Shown: positions 8,294-16,299, numbered from the stretch's first letter. The stretch is 64,000 bases of DNA from Planococcus halocryophilus (GCF_022489025.1 NZ_JAKVTG010000015.1:1-64000); one strand, 5' to 3'. Numbers and translations: made by a program. Notes: generated by a model not told the origin, from the letters alone.

Positions 8294-8302
8294 TGATATA
8301 AT
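8294..8302 (+). promoter_or_regulatory. Extended -10 promoter of the PBECR3-type gene, with leader hairpin
   Basis: TGATATAAT is a good extended -10 box. The leader that would follow (about 8309-8391) contains ACCCACC (8315-8321) and GGTGGGT (8346-8352) able to pair around about 25 bases. No T-run follows the hairpin, so it is more likely an mRNA structure than a terminator. Confidence 0.5.
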
Positions 8303-8391
8303 CTTGTTAACAGAACCCACCACGCCTCTTCATAATGCGGACCACGGTGGGTCTTATGATGAGTTTGCTATTTTGCAGTGGAGGTTCCGTC

Positions 8392-8790
8392 ATGGATATT
8401 AACCAGTTCAACGAAAATTCTTCTGGCCGATTAGTAGTCGGAAAAATAAATCGAGAAAAAATTACTAAACTAACAGGCGTTACCTTCATTGAAGAAGAGG
8501 TGTTTATCTATCCTGGTGCCATCAAGCATATTAATCGAAATCATCCACTCGTTTGGAATCAATATAAGGATGAACTTCCATCTATTCTGTTAAATCCCGA
8601 TTACATCGGCCAAAACCCAAAAGTTCCAAATAGCGTTGAACTGTATAAATTCATTAGTAACTATCTTCTATTGGCCATTAAATTGGACCCGAGTGGATAT
8701 GTATTCGTTTCCTCTTTTTATGTATTAGATAATGCCGAATATAAAATTAAGAAGAGACTGGCAAGCGGACGGGTTCAAGTATACGAATAA
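8392..8790 (+). CDS. PBECR3-type putative nuclease (Barnase/EndoU/ColicinE5/RelE-like fold)
   Basis: The 132-residue protein matches the pattern I know for phage-Barnase-EndoU-ColicinE5/D-RelE-like nucleases: a conserved His region (GAIKHINRNHP), ILLNPDYIG, a strand pair (YLLLAIKLDPSGYVFVSSFYVL) and a basic tail (KIKKRLASGR). The family is predicted to cleave RNA and occurs in phage and plasmid polyvalent proteins; here it is free-standing. I start at ATG 8392 since GGAGG (8380-8384) precedes it. No protein antitoxin is adjacent; a candidate small RNA follows on the same strand. Confidence 0.65.
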   Translation: MDINQFNENSSGRLVVGKINREKITKLTGVTFIEEEVFIYPGAIKHINRNHPLVWNQYKDELPSILLNPDYIGQNPKVPNSVELYKFISNYLLLAIKLDPSGYVFVSSFYVLDNAEYKIKKRLASGRVQVYE

Positions 8791-8799
8791 GCCAACAGC

Positions 8800-8827
8800 T
8801 TGAATAAAACACGTTTTGTGTTATGAT
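8800..8827 (+). promoter_or_regulatory. Promoter of the candidate small RNA
   Basis: TTGAAT (8800-8805) and TATGAT (8822-8827) are separated by 16 bp. Transcription would start near 8834, just past the stop codon of the PBECR3-type gene. Confidence 0.6.
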
Positions 8828-8833
8828 TGAGGT

Positions 8834-8997
8834 AAGAAAAGATTATTTGTAAAGAATGTTAATCAGGTTATACGGGTTATTAAGGTGGGAAAGGTTCCCC
8901 ACGCGCTCACAATGAGTTACCAGAGATCCTGGATACGCCGCCCAGGTAATAACCCCCTAAATATGTAAGCCTCTAACTTCGGTTAGAGGCTTTTTTT
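8834..8997 (+). ncRNA. Candidate structured small RNA, about 160 nt
   Basis: A sigma-A-like promoter, a foldable body and an intrinsic terminator (GCCTCTAAC-TTCG-GTTAGAGGC then seven T, 8969-8997) define a transcription unit with no convincing reading frame. Inside, GGTTATTA pairs with TAATAACC to close a domain holding GTGGG/CCCAC and CCTGG/CCAGG stems. Two 18-codon frames lack ribosome sites. I cannot match it to a known RNA family. It lies between a putative nuclease toxin and a resolvase, so an antitoxin or regulatory RNA role is possible but unproven. Confidence 0.55.
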
Positions 8998-9026
8998 GTT
9001 CTTCTCCTATCTTATCTCCTTATGCC

Positions 9027-9596
9027 TCATATTCTTGAGGATTCCTTTTTTTCCAAGTAACGATAGATGGTCGTACGAGAAACGCCCCATCTTTCAGCCA
9101 CATCTTTAATCGGTGTTCCCCCTTGAATCAGGGAACGCATCATTTCAATATCTTTCGGTCCAAATTTCTCTGGTCTGCCACCCAGTCGCCCTCTTGCTCT
9201 GGCAGCAGTTCGTCCTGCAGCTGAACGTTCTTCAATCAAGTTTCGTTCAAATTCAGCAAAGGCTGCAAACAAGTGGAACATCAATTGCCCTGTTGCATTG
9301 CGTTTATCCATCGTCAAGTTTTCCTGCAAACTATGGAAGGCGACCCCCCGTTCATTTAAGGCATTCACCAGTTGAATCAAGTCCTGCATATTTCGCCCCA
9401 AGCGATCCAATCGCCAAACCACAATCGTATCCCCTTCACGAGCATACGAGATGGCTTCTTCCAAACCAGGCCGTTGTTTTTTCGTTCCACTCATTTTGTC
9501 GTGAAATGTTTTATCACAACCATAAGCAGTTAACGCATCCATCTGTAAATCCAAATTTTGTAATCCTGTAGACACACGCGCATATCCAATGAGCAC
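9027..9596 (-). CDS. Serine recombinase (resolvase family)
   Basis: The protein opens VLIGYARVSTGLQ with the catalytic serine in RVST and continues DKMSGTKKQRPGLEEAI and VVWRLDRLGRNMQDLI, all standard for Tn3-type resolvases; a C-terminal helix-turn-helix (TPIKDVAERWGVSRTTIYRYL) binds DNA. I place the start at GTG 9596 (189 residues), 5 bp after AGAGGG; ATG 9623 would add nine residues but lies right against a TACAAT -10 box. It resolves or excises DNA between directly repeated res sites. The res-like repeats to its left are plausible targets. Confidence 0.92.
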   Translation of the reverse strand: MLIGYARVSTGLQNLDLQMDALTAYGCDKTFHDKMSGTKKQRPGLEEAISYAREGDTIVVWRLDRLGRNMQDLIQLVNALNERGVAFHSLQENLTMDKRNATGQLMFHLFAAFAEFERNLIEERSAAGRTAARARGRLGGRPEKFGPKDIEMMRSLIQGGTPIKDVAERWGVSRTTIYRYLEKKESSRI

Positions 9597-9935
9597 TCGA
9601 TCCCTCTTCTCTTCTTTTTTCATGAATTCATTGTACCATAAGATAAAAAACGAGTGCTTAATGTACATAGAATACTGTACAGGGTTTTATAACACGAAAC
9701 GCATGAAAAAAGATCCTTTTCAAACCGACGAGTGTCGTGTTCAGAAAAGGACGAGTTTCGGAACAGAGAACGCTAGCGTGAAATTCAAAGTTTATAAACT
9801 CTCTTGAATCGAAACTCCTCTACAAAATGATGACAACAAAATAAGAACCATCGGGTTCTTTAATGGAATTTATTGGTATGATGAAATTAGATATAAATAA
9901 TGAACTTAAATTTAATATAGGAAGGAAGAATTTCA
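9597..9935. promoter_or_regulatory. Intergenic region with resolvase and methyltransferase promoters
   Basis: On the minus strand an extended -10 (TATGGTACAAT) lies 6 bp before ATG 9623. Further out are an inverted repeat TGTACA-8-TGTACA (9661-9680) and 7-bp arms AACACGA/TCGTGTT. These may be recombinase or repressor sites, but they do not show the 28-bp res layout. On the plus strand TGGTATGAT near 9874-9882 may start the methyltransferase transcript. Confidence 0.35.
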
Positions 9936-10682
9936 ATGAATGAACAGAGTGGAATCAACAAAAGTGCTTGGGAATATCGTGCTTATGAATTTTGGAATAA
10001 GCGAGATGGTTCTCCAAAAAATAAGGCAAAGGAAATTTTGGGAAATCCGAAAGAGAGTTTGAAAAAACACCAAAAATATTTTGATGAAATTGATGGAATG
10101 ACTGTGGCAAATATCTGCGGATCAAATGGAAGAAAAGCTGTTCCGTTGTCTTTATTGGGTGCCGAGGTAACGGTTTTCGATATATCAGAAGAAAATAAAA
10201 GATATGCTTTAGAATTAGCCGATTGTGCAAATACGGTTATCGACTACATCGTGGGAGATGTCTACGATATTGATGTGAATAAATACAGGAATCGCTTTGA
10301 CATCATTTATTTAGAAGGCGGAGTTTTGCATTACTTCAATGACATCGATAAATTGATGGGAATCCTTTTTTCAATCCTAAAAAATGGGGGCAGAATGATT
10401 TTAAGTGATTATCATCCCGTAAAAAGATGTATAAGTGCGGATCTCAAATACATCCCTAACTATTTTGATAAAGAACTGCAAAAAGAAAACATATCTTATA
10501 AACAATTCTTTGATGAACAAGAACAACAAGATTTTCCAGATGTATCGCTTAGGTTCTATACATTAAGTGAAATCATCAATTCCGTTATTTCAACTGGCTT
10601 TAACTTTGATCGATTTGACGAACATCGCGGTTGGAATGGTGAAAATATCCCTTGGGAGTTCACCTTGTTGGCTTCTAAATAA
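9936..10682 (+). CDS. Class I SAM-dependent methyltransferase
   Basis: The 248-residue protein has the Rossmann methyltransferase order: motif I VANICGSNGRKAVPLSLLGAEV (about residues 55-76), the acidic motif II VFDISE, DIIYLEGGVLHYF as motif IV, and LKNGGRMILSDYHP after it. It transfers methyl from SAM to an unknown small molecule or macromolecule in the cytoplasm. ATG 9936 follows GGAAGGA. A P-loop kinase gene lies 150 bp downstream on the same strand. The close of the protein (WEFTLLASK) is typical, so it looks complete. Confidence 0.85.
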   Translation: MNEQSGINKSAWEYRAYEFWNKRDGSPKNKAKEILGNPKESLKKHQKYFDEIDGMTVANICGSNGRKAVPLSLLGAEVTVFDISEENKRYALELADCANTVIDYIVGDVYDIDVNKYRNRFDIIYLEGGVLHYFNDIDKLMGILFSILKNGGRMILSDYHPVKRCISADLKYIPNYFDKELQKENISYKQFFDEQEQQDFPDVSLRFYTLSEIINSVISTGFNFDRFDEHRGWNGENIPWEFTLLASK

Positions 10683-10832
10683 CAGTTATTCAGTTGCAGC
10701 TGCAATATTCCACTTAAAAGAGTCTAAGATGTCTGTATTTAAGTATCAGGAATTGTTGAAAGATACAGGTGAAATGAAGATGATGGATTATAAGCAAGTT
10801 GAAGATGTGAAAATAGTTTGGAGGGTAATAAT

Positions 10833-11372
10833 ATGATGGAAGAAGTTAGAAAACCTATGGTAATTGCAATCGCTAGTATTTCAGGGGGAGGAAAGACAAC
10901 AGTAACTGAAAAGTTGAATGGGGTATTGCCCAATTCCAAAGCGCTTTTCTTCGATGATTACGATTTAGAAGGTCCTGAAGATGTCCTGGATTGGTTGAAC
11001 CGAGGAAATAACTATAACGAATGGAATCTAAATCCTTTTGTGAAGGATTTAGAAGAATTGCTTAGCGAATCTCTTGATTACGTTGTGTTGGATTTTCCGT
11101 TCTCCTACAAGCATGACCAAACCAGCGCTTATATCAACTTTTCCATCTTTATCGATACGCCCTTGGATATTGCATTAGCTCGTCGAATCATCAGAGATTT
11201 TCAAGATGACTCGGCAGCAAATATCGTTGAAAATATGAAACACTATAATTCGCATGGAAGACGGGCTTATCTTGAAATGCTGCATACCATACAACCAAAC
11301 TCCGATTTCATTGTAGATGGATCTTTACCAGTAGCTAAAATGGTAAATACCATTTTAGAAAAAGTGCGCTGA
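10833..11372 (+). CDS. P-loop kinase-like protein (nucleoside or uridine kinase type)
   Basis: The 179-residue protein has a Walker A loop ASISGGGKTTVTEKL near residues 16-24, FFDDYDLEG as the substrate/Asp region, YVVLDFPF as Walker B, and a LID-like Arg pair (ALARRIIRDF). This fits small-molecule kinases of the uridine/pantothenate kinase group; the substrate is unknown. ATG 10833 is used because GGAGGG (10820-10825) stands 7 bp before it. A 35-codon frame overlaps its start from upstream and may be a gene relic. Confidence 0.75.
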   Translation: MMEEVRKPMVIAIASISGGGKTTVTEKLNGVLPNSKALFFDDYDLEGPEDVLDWLNRGNNYNEWNLNPFVKDLEELLSESLDYVVLDFPFSYKHDQTSAYINFSIFIDTPLDIALARRIIRDFQDDSAANIVENMKHYNSHGRRAYLEMLHTIQPNSDFIVDGSLPVAKMVNTILEKVR

Positions 11373-11443
11373 ATTTTTCTAAAGCAAAGCTTGTTTACAT
11401 ATTATTGGATTCTCGATAGCTAGCATAGATTTTATAAATGATT

Positions 11444-11486
11444 AAAGAACCCAGAAATCCTAGTGTAAAAGGTTGCTGGGTTCTTT
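11444..11486 (+). terminator. Intrinsic terminator after the kinase gene
   Basis: AAAGAACCCAG pairs with CTGGGTTCTTT over a 21-base loop and A/T-rich DNA follows. A second small hairpin (AGAAGGT-TTTC-ACCTTCT, near 11544-11561) and two TTAAAAGAACC repeats fill the rest of the 329-base gap before the RHH gene. Confidence 0.6.
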
Positions 11487-11701
11487 AAAATTATACGCAA
11501 AATAAAGCTCGAAATTGGCGCAAGGTACCTCTTAAAATGACAAGAAGGTTTTCACCTTCTTCTCATTACTCTCAAAAACCATCGTTTTTGATAGAGTTTA
11601 AATTATTTAATTAACTTTCAATTCTAAATACATAGTTGATTAAAAGAACCCTTAATGATATTCTTTTAAAAGAACCTCGAAAAAGATTTAGGAGTGAGTA
11701 A

Positions 11702-12070
11702 ATGGATTTCAAAAAATATGTTGAAGAAGTAAGACTTACAAAAGAAATTGAAGAAGCGACATCAGATTTCGTTAAATTCAGTATAAATGTGGATGACAAT
11801 ATTAATCGCCGATTAAAGTATGTTGCTGGAGAACTTGAGATTACCCGCGCAGAATTAACAAGAGATTTAATAGAACAAAGTTTATATCATCTTGAAATAG
11901 CATTAGGGTTAGATCCGCTAGATTTTGATAAACCTTATGCAAACTCGCTCTATGCTCATTTGGATCATGTAACAGTGTCAGGTATTAAGTTAGCGAAAGA
12001 AGACTTTATTCAAGCTATTAAAAGCGCTCGTGAACGTGAAGAAAAAGAAAAGAATACAGAAGCAAACTGA
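11702..12070 (+). CDS. Putative ribbon-helix-helix DNA-binding protein
   Basis: The 122-residue protein has a central pattern like RHH repressors: a beta strand VKFSINVDD (residues about 21-30), then two helices RRLKYVAGELEI and RAELTRDLIEQSL. The C-terminal half is helical and charged, ending in KEREEKEK-type sequence. ATG 11702 follows TTTAGGAGTGAG. It lies 108 bp before the Mrr-like nuclease gene on the same strand and might regulate it. The family call rests on pattern only. Confidence 0.55.
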   Translation: MDFKKYVEEVRLTKEIEEATSDFVKFSINVDDNINRRLKYVAGELEITRAELTRDLIEQSLYHLEIALGLDPLDFDKPYANSLYAHLDHVTVSGIKLAKEDFIQAIKSAREREEKEKNTEAN

Positions 12071-12178
12071 TATAGATCATGCTTAAATTGAGCCCAGGAG
12101 AAAGTAAAAAGTTTTTTGATAAGCTATCTATCAAACTGATTCTACTGGTGTTTTCATCAAATCTCTGGAGGTATTTAT

Positions 12179-13132
12179 GTGACTCAAATTTACCATTATC
12201 CGCCCGATCTATTTAATCTCCTAGTACAAACTATACCTTTATTATGTAAATCCAAAAAAGACACACTTAATTTCTTAAAAGGTTCAGGTATTTCCTATAA
12301 ATTCATGAGCGATGTGACTAACCAAGTCGACTTAGATCGTAATTCTATAGGCAAAGCAGAAATAGTCAGAACGGTTTTAGTAAGAATAAATGAAGATGGG
12401 GATACTTCTTTGAGACCACGAAGGGAATTATTAAAAAGAGTCACAGAATTTGAAAACTTTGAAGCGTGTTGGGAGAAAGATAGACTCCCTGCAAAAGCTT
12501 TGGTTGGCGAAATAAGAAGCTTAATCAATGTTAAGGATTCTTTTACAAGAATGAAGGAAGAACGCGAAAAACAAGTGAGGAAAAATCAGGAAGAATATTT
12601 GAAGAAAGCGCAAGAAAAAGAAAAGCAGTATAAAGAGATTCATTCTATAAAGTCGCAACTATACAACTTATTTTCCTTTACGGATGCTCATAAAAGAGGG
12701 AAAGAGTTGGAAAGTGTATTGAACCGTCTGTTTCAAGCTGCCGGATTTTTAGTACGAGAAGCTTTTGAACTTAAGGGCGATAATAGCGAAGGCGTGATAG
12801 AACAAATAGATGGTGCTGTTGAGATAGATGGAGAACTCTATTTAGTAGAAATGAAATGGTGGAGCAAGCCGATCGGTGCAGGGGAAATTTCTCAACACTT
12901 AGTACGTCTTTATGGCCGGGGGGAAGGAAAAGGAATTTTCATTTCAAATTCCAGCTTTACAAAACCAGCTATAACTCTATGTAAGGAATTTCTTTCAACG
13001 TCTGTTATTTGTCTTTGTGGACTTGAAGAAATTGTAATGGCCCTAGAAACTGACAAAGATTTAACACAACTGTTTAAAGAAAAAATACAAGCAGCGGTCT
13101 TAGATAAAAATCCTCATTACATCAGTTACTAA
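12179..13132 (+). CDS. Mrr-like restriction endonuclease domain protein
   Basis: The 317-residue protein has an unknown N-terminal half, a charged coiled coil (residues about 120-160) and a C-terminal PD-(D/E)xK nuclease domain: RGKELESVLNRLFQAAGF, then EQIDGAVEIDGELYLVEMKWW with the Asp and ExK pair, and GIFISNSSFTKPA as in Mrr-type enzymes. It probably cuts DNA, possibly modified or foreign DNA. GTG 12179 is the start; the ATG two bases earlier meets a stop at once, and GGAGG lies just upstream. No methylase partner adjoins it. Confidence 0.75.
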   Translation: MTQIYHYPPDLFNLLVQTIPLLCKSKKDTLNFLKGSGISYKFMSDVTNQVDLDRNSIGKAEIVRTVLVRINEDGDTSLRPRRELLKRVTEFENFEACWEKDRLPAKALVGEIRSLINVKDSFTRMKEEREKQVRKNQEEYLKKAQEKEKQYKEIHSIKSQLYNLFSFTDAHKRGKELESVLNRLFQAAGFLVREAFELKGDNSEGVIEQIDGAVEIDGELYLVEMKWWSKPIGAGEISQHLVRLYGRGEGKGIFISNSSFTKPAITLCKEFLSTSVICLCGLEEIVMALETDKDLTQLFKEKIQAAVLDKNPHYISY

Positions 13133-13203
13133 TTTTAAGTCATGAAACACTCTTTATATAGAAGAAAACTAAAAAATCTTATTCTCGCTATAGAAAGGGA
13201 AAA

Positions 13204-13902
13204 ATGAAGAAAAATAATGAAAAGCATCATTTAAATGCACTACTAGTAGTAATTGGATTATATTTTTTATTAGGTCTTACAATTTACTTCACCATAAGTT
13301 GGCAAAACCCTGATTTTGTTGAAAGCATCACTATAGTAGCTATGTTTTGTATCCTTATTCTATCATTTGAAGGATTTGAGCAAGCCCTACTTTCTACACT
13401 CAAATGGAAAAAAACTTTACAAATTTCCCTAGTAGTGAAAGAGTTAGTAATCTGTTTCTTTATTTCTTTAATGTCTTTATTAGCTGCTTCAAAAATAATG
13501 ATACTTTTTGCGGGTGATATTCCTCTTACAAAGAATCTGTTCAACCTTTTAATAAGCGTAACTTTTATTCTCTCCCTTTTCCTTTATTGGTTTTACATAT
13601 ACATAAATGTTCCTAAGCATTTAGACAATTTGTATACAAAATTTAGCAAGACAAGCATAAGCTCAACTATGTCTATTAAAAATCAACTCGATAAAAAGGT
13701 AGTTCTCAATCTAATTGATTTGTTTGCTATTTTTACAACAGTTTTTTTACTATCAAATTCTACTGCTGCGGGAATTACAAATACTTCAACTCCTTCAGCA
13801 ATCGACTTCTTCGAAAGCACCGAATTTAGTTTGCTATTTATCGTTATGGCTGTATATGTTTTAGCTGCGTATCATAAGCTACCTTTGAAAACTAATGACT
13901 AA
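13204..13902 (+). CDS. Integral membrane protein of unknown function
   Basis: The 232-residue protein has about six hydrophobic segments (near residues 12-30, 40-58, 78-100, 108-132, 166-182 and 204-224) separated by short charged loops. I do not recognise a family. ATG 13204 follows GAAAGGGAAAA. It lies 71 bp after the nuclease gene on the same strand and could share its transcript. A long terminator hairpin follows. Confidence 0.65.
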   Translation: MKKNNEKHHLNALLVVIGLYFLLGLTIYFTISWQNPDFVESITIVAMFCILILSFEGFEQALLSTLKWKKTLQISLVVKELVICFFISLMSLLAASKIMILFAGDIPLTKNLFNLLISVTFILSLFLYWFYIYINVPKHLDNLYTKFSKTSISSTMSIKNQLDKKVVLNLIDLFAIFTTVFLLSNSTAAGITNTSTPSAIDFFESTEFSLLFIVMAVYVLAAYHKLPLKTND

Positions 13903-13965
13903 CTACTTTAATATAAATACAAAAGAAAGATATTAAACCAACTGAATCTTATATTTTCATAAGTA

Positions 13966-14024
13966 AACACCTACATTTTCTTTTATCAATAATTAATTGA
14001 TGAATAGAAGATTGGGTGTTTTTT
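13966..14024 (+). terminator. Long terminator hairpin
   Basis: AACACC ... TATCAAT pairs with ATTGAT ... GGGTGTT over about 25 imperfect base pairs around AATTA and ends in a T-run. It separates the membrane-protein gene from the RelE-type gene. The remaining 14025-14205 is AT-rich with no other feature seen. Confidence 0.65.
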
Positions 14025-14205
14025 CAATATCTTAGAATATTTCATTTTAAAATTAATTGAAAGATATGTGCAACTAGAACCTAAGATACAATTTCTTGCC
14101 ATTATATATTTTATAATATACAATAAAACAAATTGATATCTTTGGGGGTATCACTTTTGCACAATTGAATATCTTACAAAAAATCAATCAGAGAGGGAAA
14201 TGATT

Positions 14206-14547
14206 ATGAAAGTAGTAATCGATAATCATGGATCTCGCAGTTGTCAGGCCTGGATTGATAATCTTGAAAAAACAGATCGTATCGCTTACAAAAAGTTGAA
14301 CAATGAGCTCGTTTACTTAGAGATGTTCGGTAAAGAGATGCTAAAAGGTGGAAATAAGCCACAGAGTATCAAACCTTTAACTGATACCGATGGAATTTGG
14401 CAAATCCGTATCGATGACTACAGGGTGCTGTTTTTCTATTATGAAAGCAATGCCATAGTGGTGACAAACGGCTTTACGAAAAAAAGAGCAACAACTCCAA
14501 AGGGAGAAATCAAGAAAGCCAAATCAGTTAAGAATTTGTATACTTAA
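14206..14547 (+). CDS. RelE/HigB-type toxin (phage Gp49-like)
   Basis: The 113-residue basic protein fits the HigB/Gp49 branch of RelE-fold toxins: EKTDRIAYKKLNNELVYLEMFG, then LTDTDGIWQIRIDDYRVLFFYYESNAIVVTNGFTKKRATTPKGEI, where the core strands and the Lys/Arg cluster before the last helix are typical. Such toxins cut mRNA on the ribosome. ATG 14206 is favoured over 14200 because GAGAGGG ends 8 bp before it. The likely antitoxin, an Xre protein, lies downstream, but 333 bp away rather than a few bases. Confidence 0.85.
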   Translation: MKVVIDNHGSRSCQAWIDNLEKTDRIAYKKLNNELVYLEMFGKEMLKGGNKPQSIKPLTDTDGIWQIRIDDYRVLFFYYESNAIVVTNGFTKKRATTPKGEIKKAKSVKNLYT

Positions 14548-14587
14548 TTTTTTATCATGGCCTGACATGCGATGATACTAGACATTG

Positions 14588-14628
14588 ATTGAAGTATTCC
14601 ATGCCATAAAATAGTGGAATACTTCAAT
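14588..14628 (+). repeat. Perfect 14-bp inverted repeat between toxin and Xre genes
   Basis: ATTGAAGTATTCCA (14588-14601) and TGGAATACTTCAAT (14615-14628) flank 13 bases. No T-run follows, so it may be an operator or RNA hairpin in the toxin-Xre gap rather than a plain terminator. Confidence 0.6.
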
Positions 14629-14743
14629 AATCGATGATTACTAATAATCAGATTGGAGCCTCAATACTATAATTTCATCGTCAGTATAATTGACGAGCAA
14701 ACTCAATGATTCATTAATTAATTATGTTAGGAGGAATATTGAA

Positions 14744-14794
14744 ATGATTAGTGAGACTTTACTGAAACTTATATACTTACAAAAGAATCTTTGA
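14744..14794 (+). CDS. Possible 16-residue leader peptide or gene relic
   Basis: ATG 14744 stands 7-8 bp behind a strong AGGAGGA site and opens MISETLLKLIYLQKNL, then TGA. The strong ribosome site with so short a frame suggests a leader peptide or the start of a deleted gene. The Xre gene begins 86 bp later. Confidence 0.3.
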   Translation: MISETLLKLIYLQKNL

Positions 14795-14880
14795 ATTCAC
14801 TTTTATAACTATACTAATTAATAAATTATAGTTTTTATGATTCTTAACTTTATGAAATATGAACCTTAGGAGAGAACATT

Positions 14881-15426
14881 ATGTATACGTTAAAGCAAAT
14901 GCATAGAAAGGAAGCTGCAGAGAATATTGATCGCTTTATAGTAGAGACTTTAGTTTCAAAAATAAGAGCATACCGTATCTTTTTCAACATATCTCAACGT
15001 GAACTTTCTAGAAAATCAGGAGTAACCCAAAATATTATTTCTCGCATGGAAAGTGGTATTGCAGTACCACAATTACAAACACTAATTAAGTTGTTAGAAG
15101 CATTAGAATTAGATATCGAGATTAATGTTAAACCTAGAGAAAAAGAGGAAGATTTTTTAGAGTCTATAAATCAAGATAAACTAAAAGAAATGCGGCAGAA
15201 AACACAAGAAGTAATTAATGATCACTTTCAAGATAACTTAATAGAGGAGGTGAATAACATGAGTGAATTAATTAAACCTGGCACTGACAATAAACCGCCA
15301 GGCAAATACAAAGAAGTTGGTCCGCGTGGAGGCGAAGTTTCCAATCCTCGAAAAGTGAAGATCGATCAAGGGGATCGTCTACCGCCGACTCAGGAACCAG
15401 GTCGAAAGTGGATAAAAACTAAATAA
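14881..15426 (+). CDS. Xre-family antitoxin-like protein with a YjzC-like tail
   Basis: The 181-residue protein has an Xre helix-turn-helix at about residues 20-75 (LVSKIRAYRIFFNISQRELSRKSGVTQNIISRMESGI), like HigA antitoxins, then a charged linker. Its C-terminal 55 residues resemble the small Bacillus protein YjzC (PGTDNKPPGKYKEVGPRGGE, then RKVKIDQGDRLPPT and RKW). An in-frame ATG at 15259 with a very strong GGAGGTG site 6 bp before it could make the tail as a separate 55-residue protein. ATG 14881 follows TTAGGAGAG. It probably counters the RelE-type toxin upstream. Confidence 0.75.
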   Translation: MYTLKQMHRKEAAENIDRFIVETLVSKIRAYRIFFNISQRELSRKSGVTQNIISRMESGIAVPQLQTLIKLLEALELDIEINVKPREKEEDFLESINQDKLKEMRQKTQEVINDHFQDNLIEEVNNMSELIKPGTDNKPPGKYKEVGPRGGEVSNPRKVKIDQGDRLPPTQEPGRKWIKTK

Positions 15427-15460
15427 AATCGCTTCGGATTTAATTTTTCTAACGTAAAAA

Positions 15461-15497
15461 AAGACGCCTTTACAGTATTAATCTGTAAGGGCGTCTT
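15461..15497 (+). terminator. Intrinsic terminator after the Xre gene
   Basis: AAGACGCC-TTACAG pairs with CTGTAA-GGGCGTCTT around TATTAAT with one bulge. A run of seven A precedes it and only a short T tract follows, so it could serve both strands. The rest of the gap 15498-15735 holds one copy of the 15-bp repeat noted at 15619. Confidence 0.6.
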
Positions 15498-15618
15498 CTA
15501 GTTGATTAGTAGAACTACACTGATTTAAGTTTTAATAATCCTCTATTTTCATAACCTAATGGTATATTTATGGAAAGTATTCACAAACAAGAATGTTAAT
15601 GTCATGGATTACTGATAT

Positions 15619-15633
15619 GTTGGTTTAACTAAC
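15619..15633 (+). repeat. 15-bp direct repeat, left copy
   Basis: GTTGGTTTAACTAAC occurs here and again at 16318-16332, on either side of the acetyltransferase gene and in the same orientation. Confidence 0.6.
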
Positions 15634-15735
15634 GTTGTGATTAAGAATGTTTAAACTTCAAGTAAATGATCATTTCCGGACTATTCTTGCAACTTTCTTG
15701 AGCTGTGAAGGGAAACTAAAACGAATGAAAGGCGT

Positions 15736-16299
15736 GTGAATGGAATGGTCTATCTAGGTGATAAGCCACTACTTGTAGGAGAGACAGTTATTCTTAGACC
15801 GTTTAAGGATGAGGACTTTCCTTTTATAGAAGAATGTTTAAAAGACCCAGAAGTATTAAAACTGACAGGAAGCGATTCGGATTTTAATCAGAAAGCGACT
15901 CTCCATTGGTACAATACAAGAAATAAACAAACAGATCGCTTGGATCTTGCTATTGTTGACCCATCCACGGACTTCTTAGTAGGAGAGGTAGTGATCAATG
16001 CATACGATCAAAAAAATCATAGTATGAATTTCAGGATTCTTATCGGACCGAGGGGGAGAAATCAAGGATTGGGAACGGAAGCGACTCGACTTATCATTGA
16101 TTATATATTCGAAAATACGACACTCAATCAACTAACTTTAAGCGTTTTTGACTTTAATCCAAGAGCCAAGCATGTTTATGAAAAGGTTGGCTTTGTACTA
16201 TCTAGCATTGATAAAAACGACCTGGAGTTCGAAGGCGTCTGGATTGACTCTATTAATATGAATTTAACAAGAGAGAATTGGCTCAACAGAAAAAAATGA
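15736..16299 (+). CDS. GNAT family N-acetyltransferase (RimJ/RimL type)
   Basis: The 187-residue protein shows the RimJ/RimL pattern: ETVILRPFKDEDFPFIEE at the start, the acetyl-CoA loop GPRGRNQGLGTEATRLIIDYIF near residues 98-118 (R/Q-x-x-G-x-G/A), and LSVFDFNPRAKHVYEKVGFV with the late Asn and Tyr. It acetylates an amine on an unknown target. GTG 15736 follows AAAGG closely; ATG 15745 is an alternative start three codons later. The gene lies alone between two 15-bp direct repeats. Confidence 0.88.
   Translation: MNGMVYLGDKPLLVGETVILRPFKDEDFPFIEECLKDPEVLKLTGSDSDFNQKATLHWYNTRNKQTDRLDLAIVDPSTDFLVGEVVINAYDQKNHSMNFRILIGPRGRNQGLGTEATRLIIDYIFENTTLNQLTLSVFDFNPRAKHVYEKVGFVLSSIDKNDLEFEGVWIDSINMNLTRENWLNRKK

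Noticed and set aside
8312-8360. Base pairing between the small RNA at 8834 and the PBECR3 leader
   Set aside because: Only six or seven bases (CCCACC with GGTGGG) match, which is not convincing without other support.
9113-9571. 152-codon frame opposite the resolvase
   Set aside because: Antisense shadow of a clear resolvase gene with no start signal.
9597-9800. A res site directly upstream of the resolvase gene
   Set aside because: Short inverted repeats are present, but none shows the 28-bp site I layout with further units; the clear res layout is at 8142-8263.
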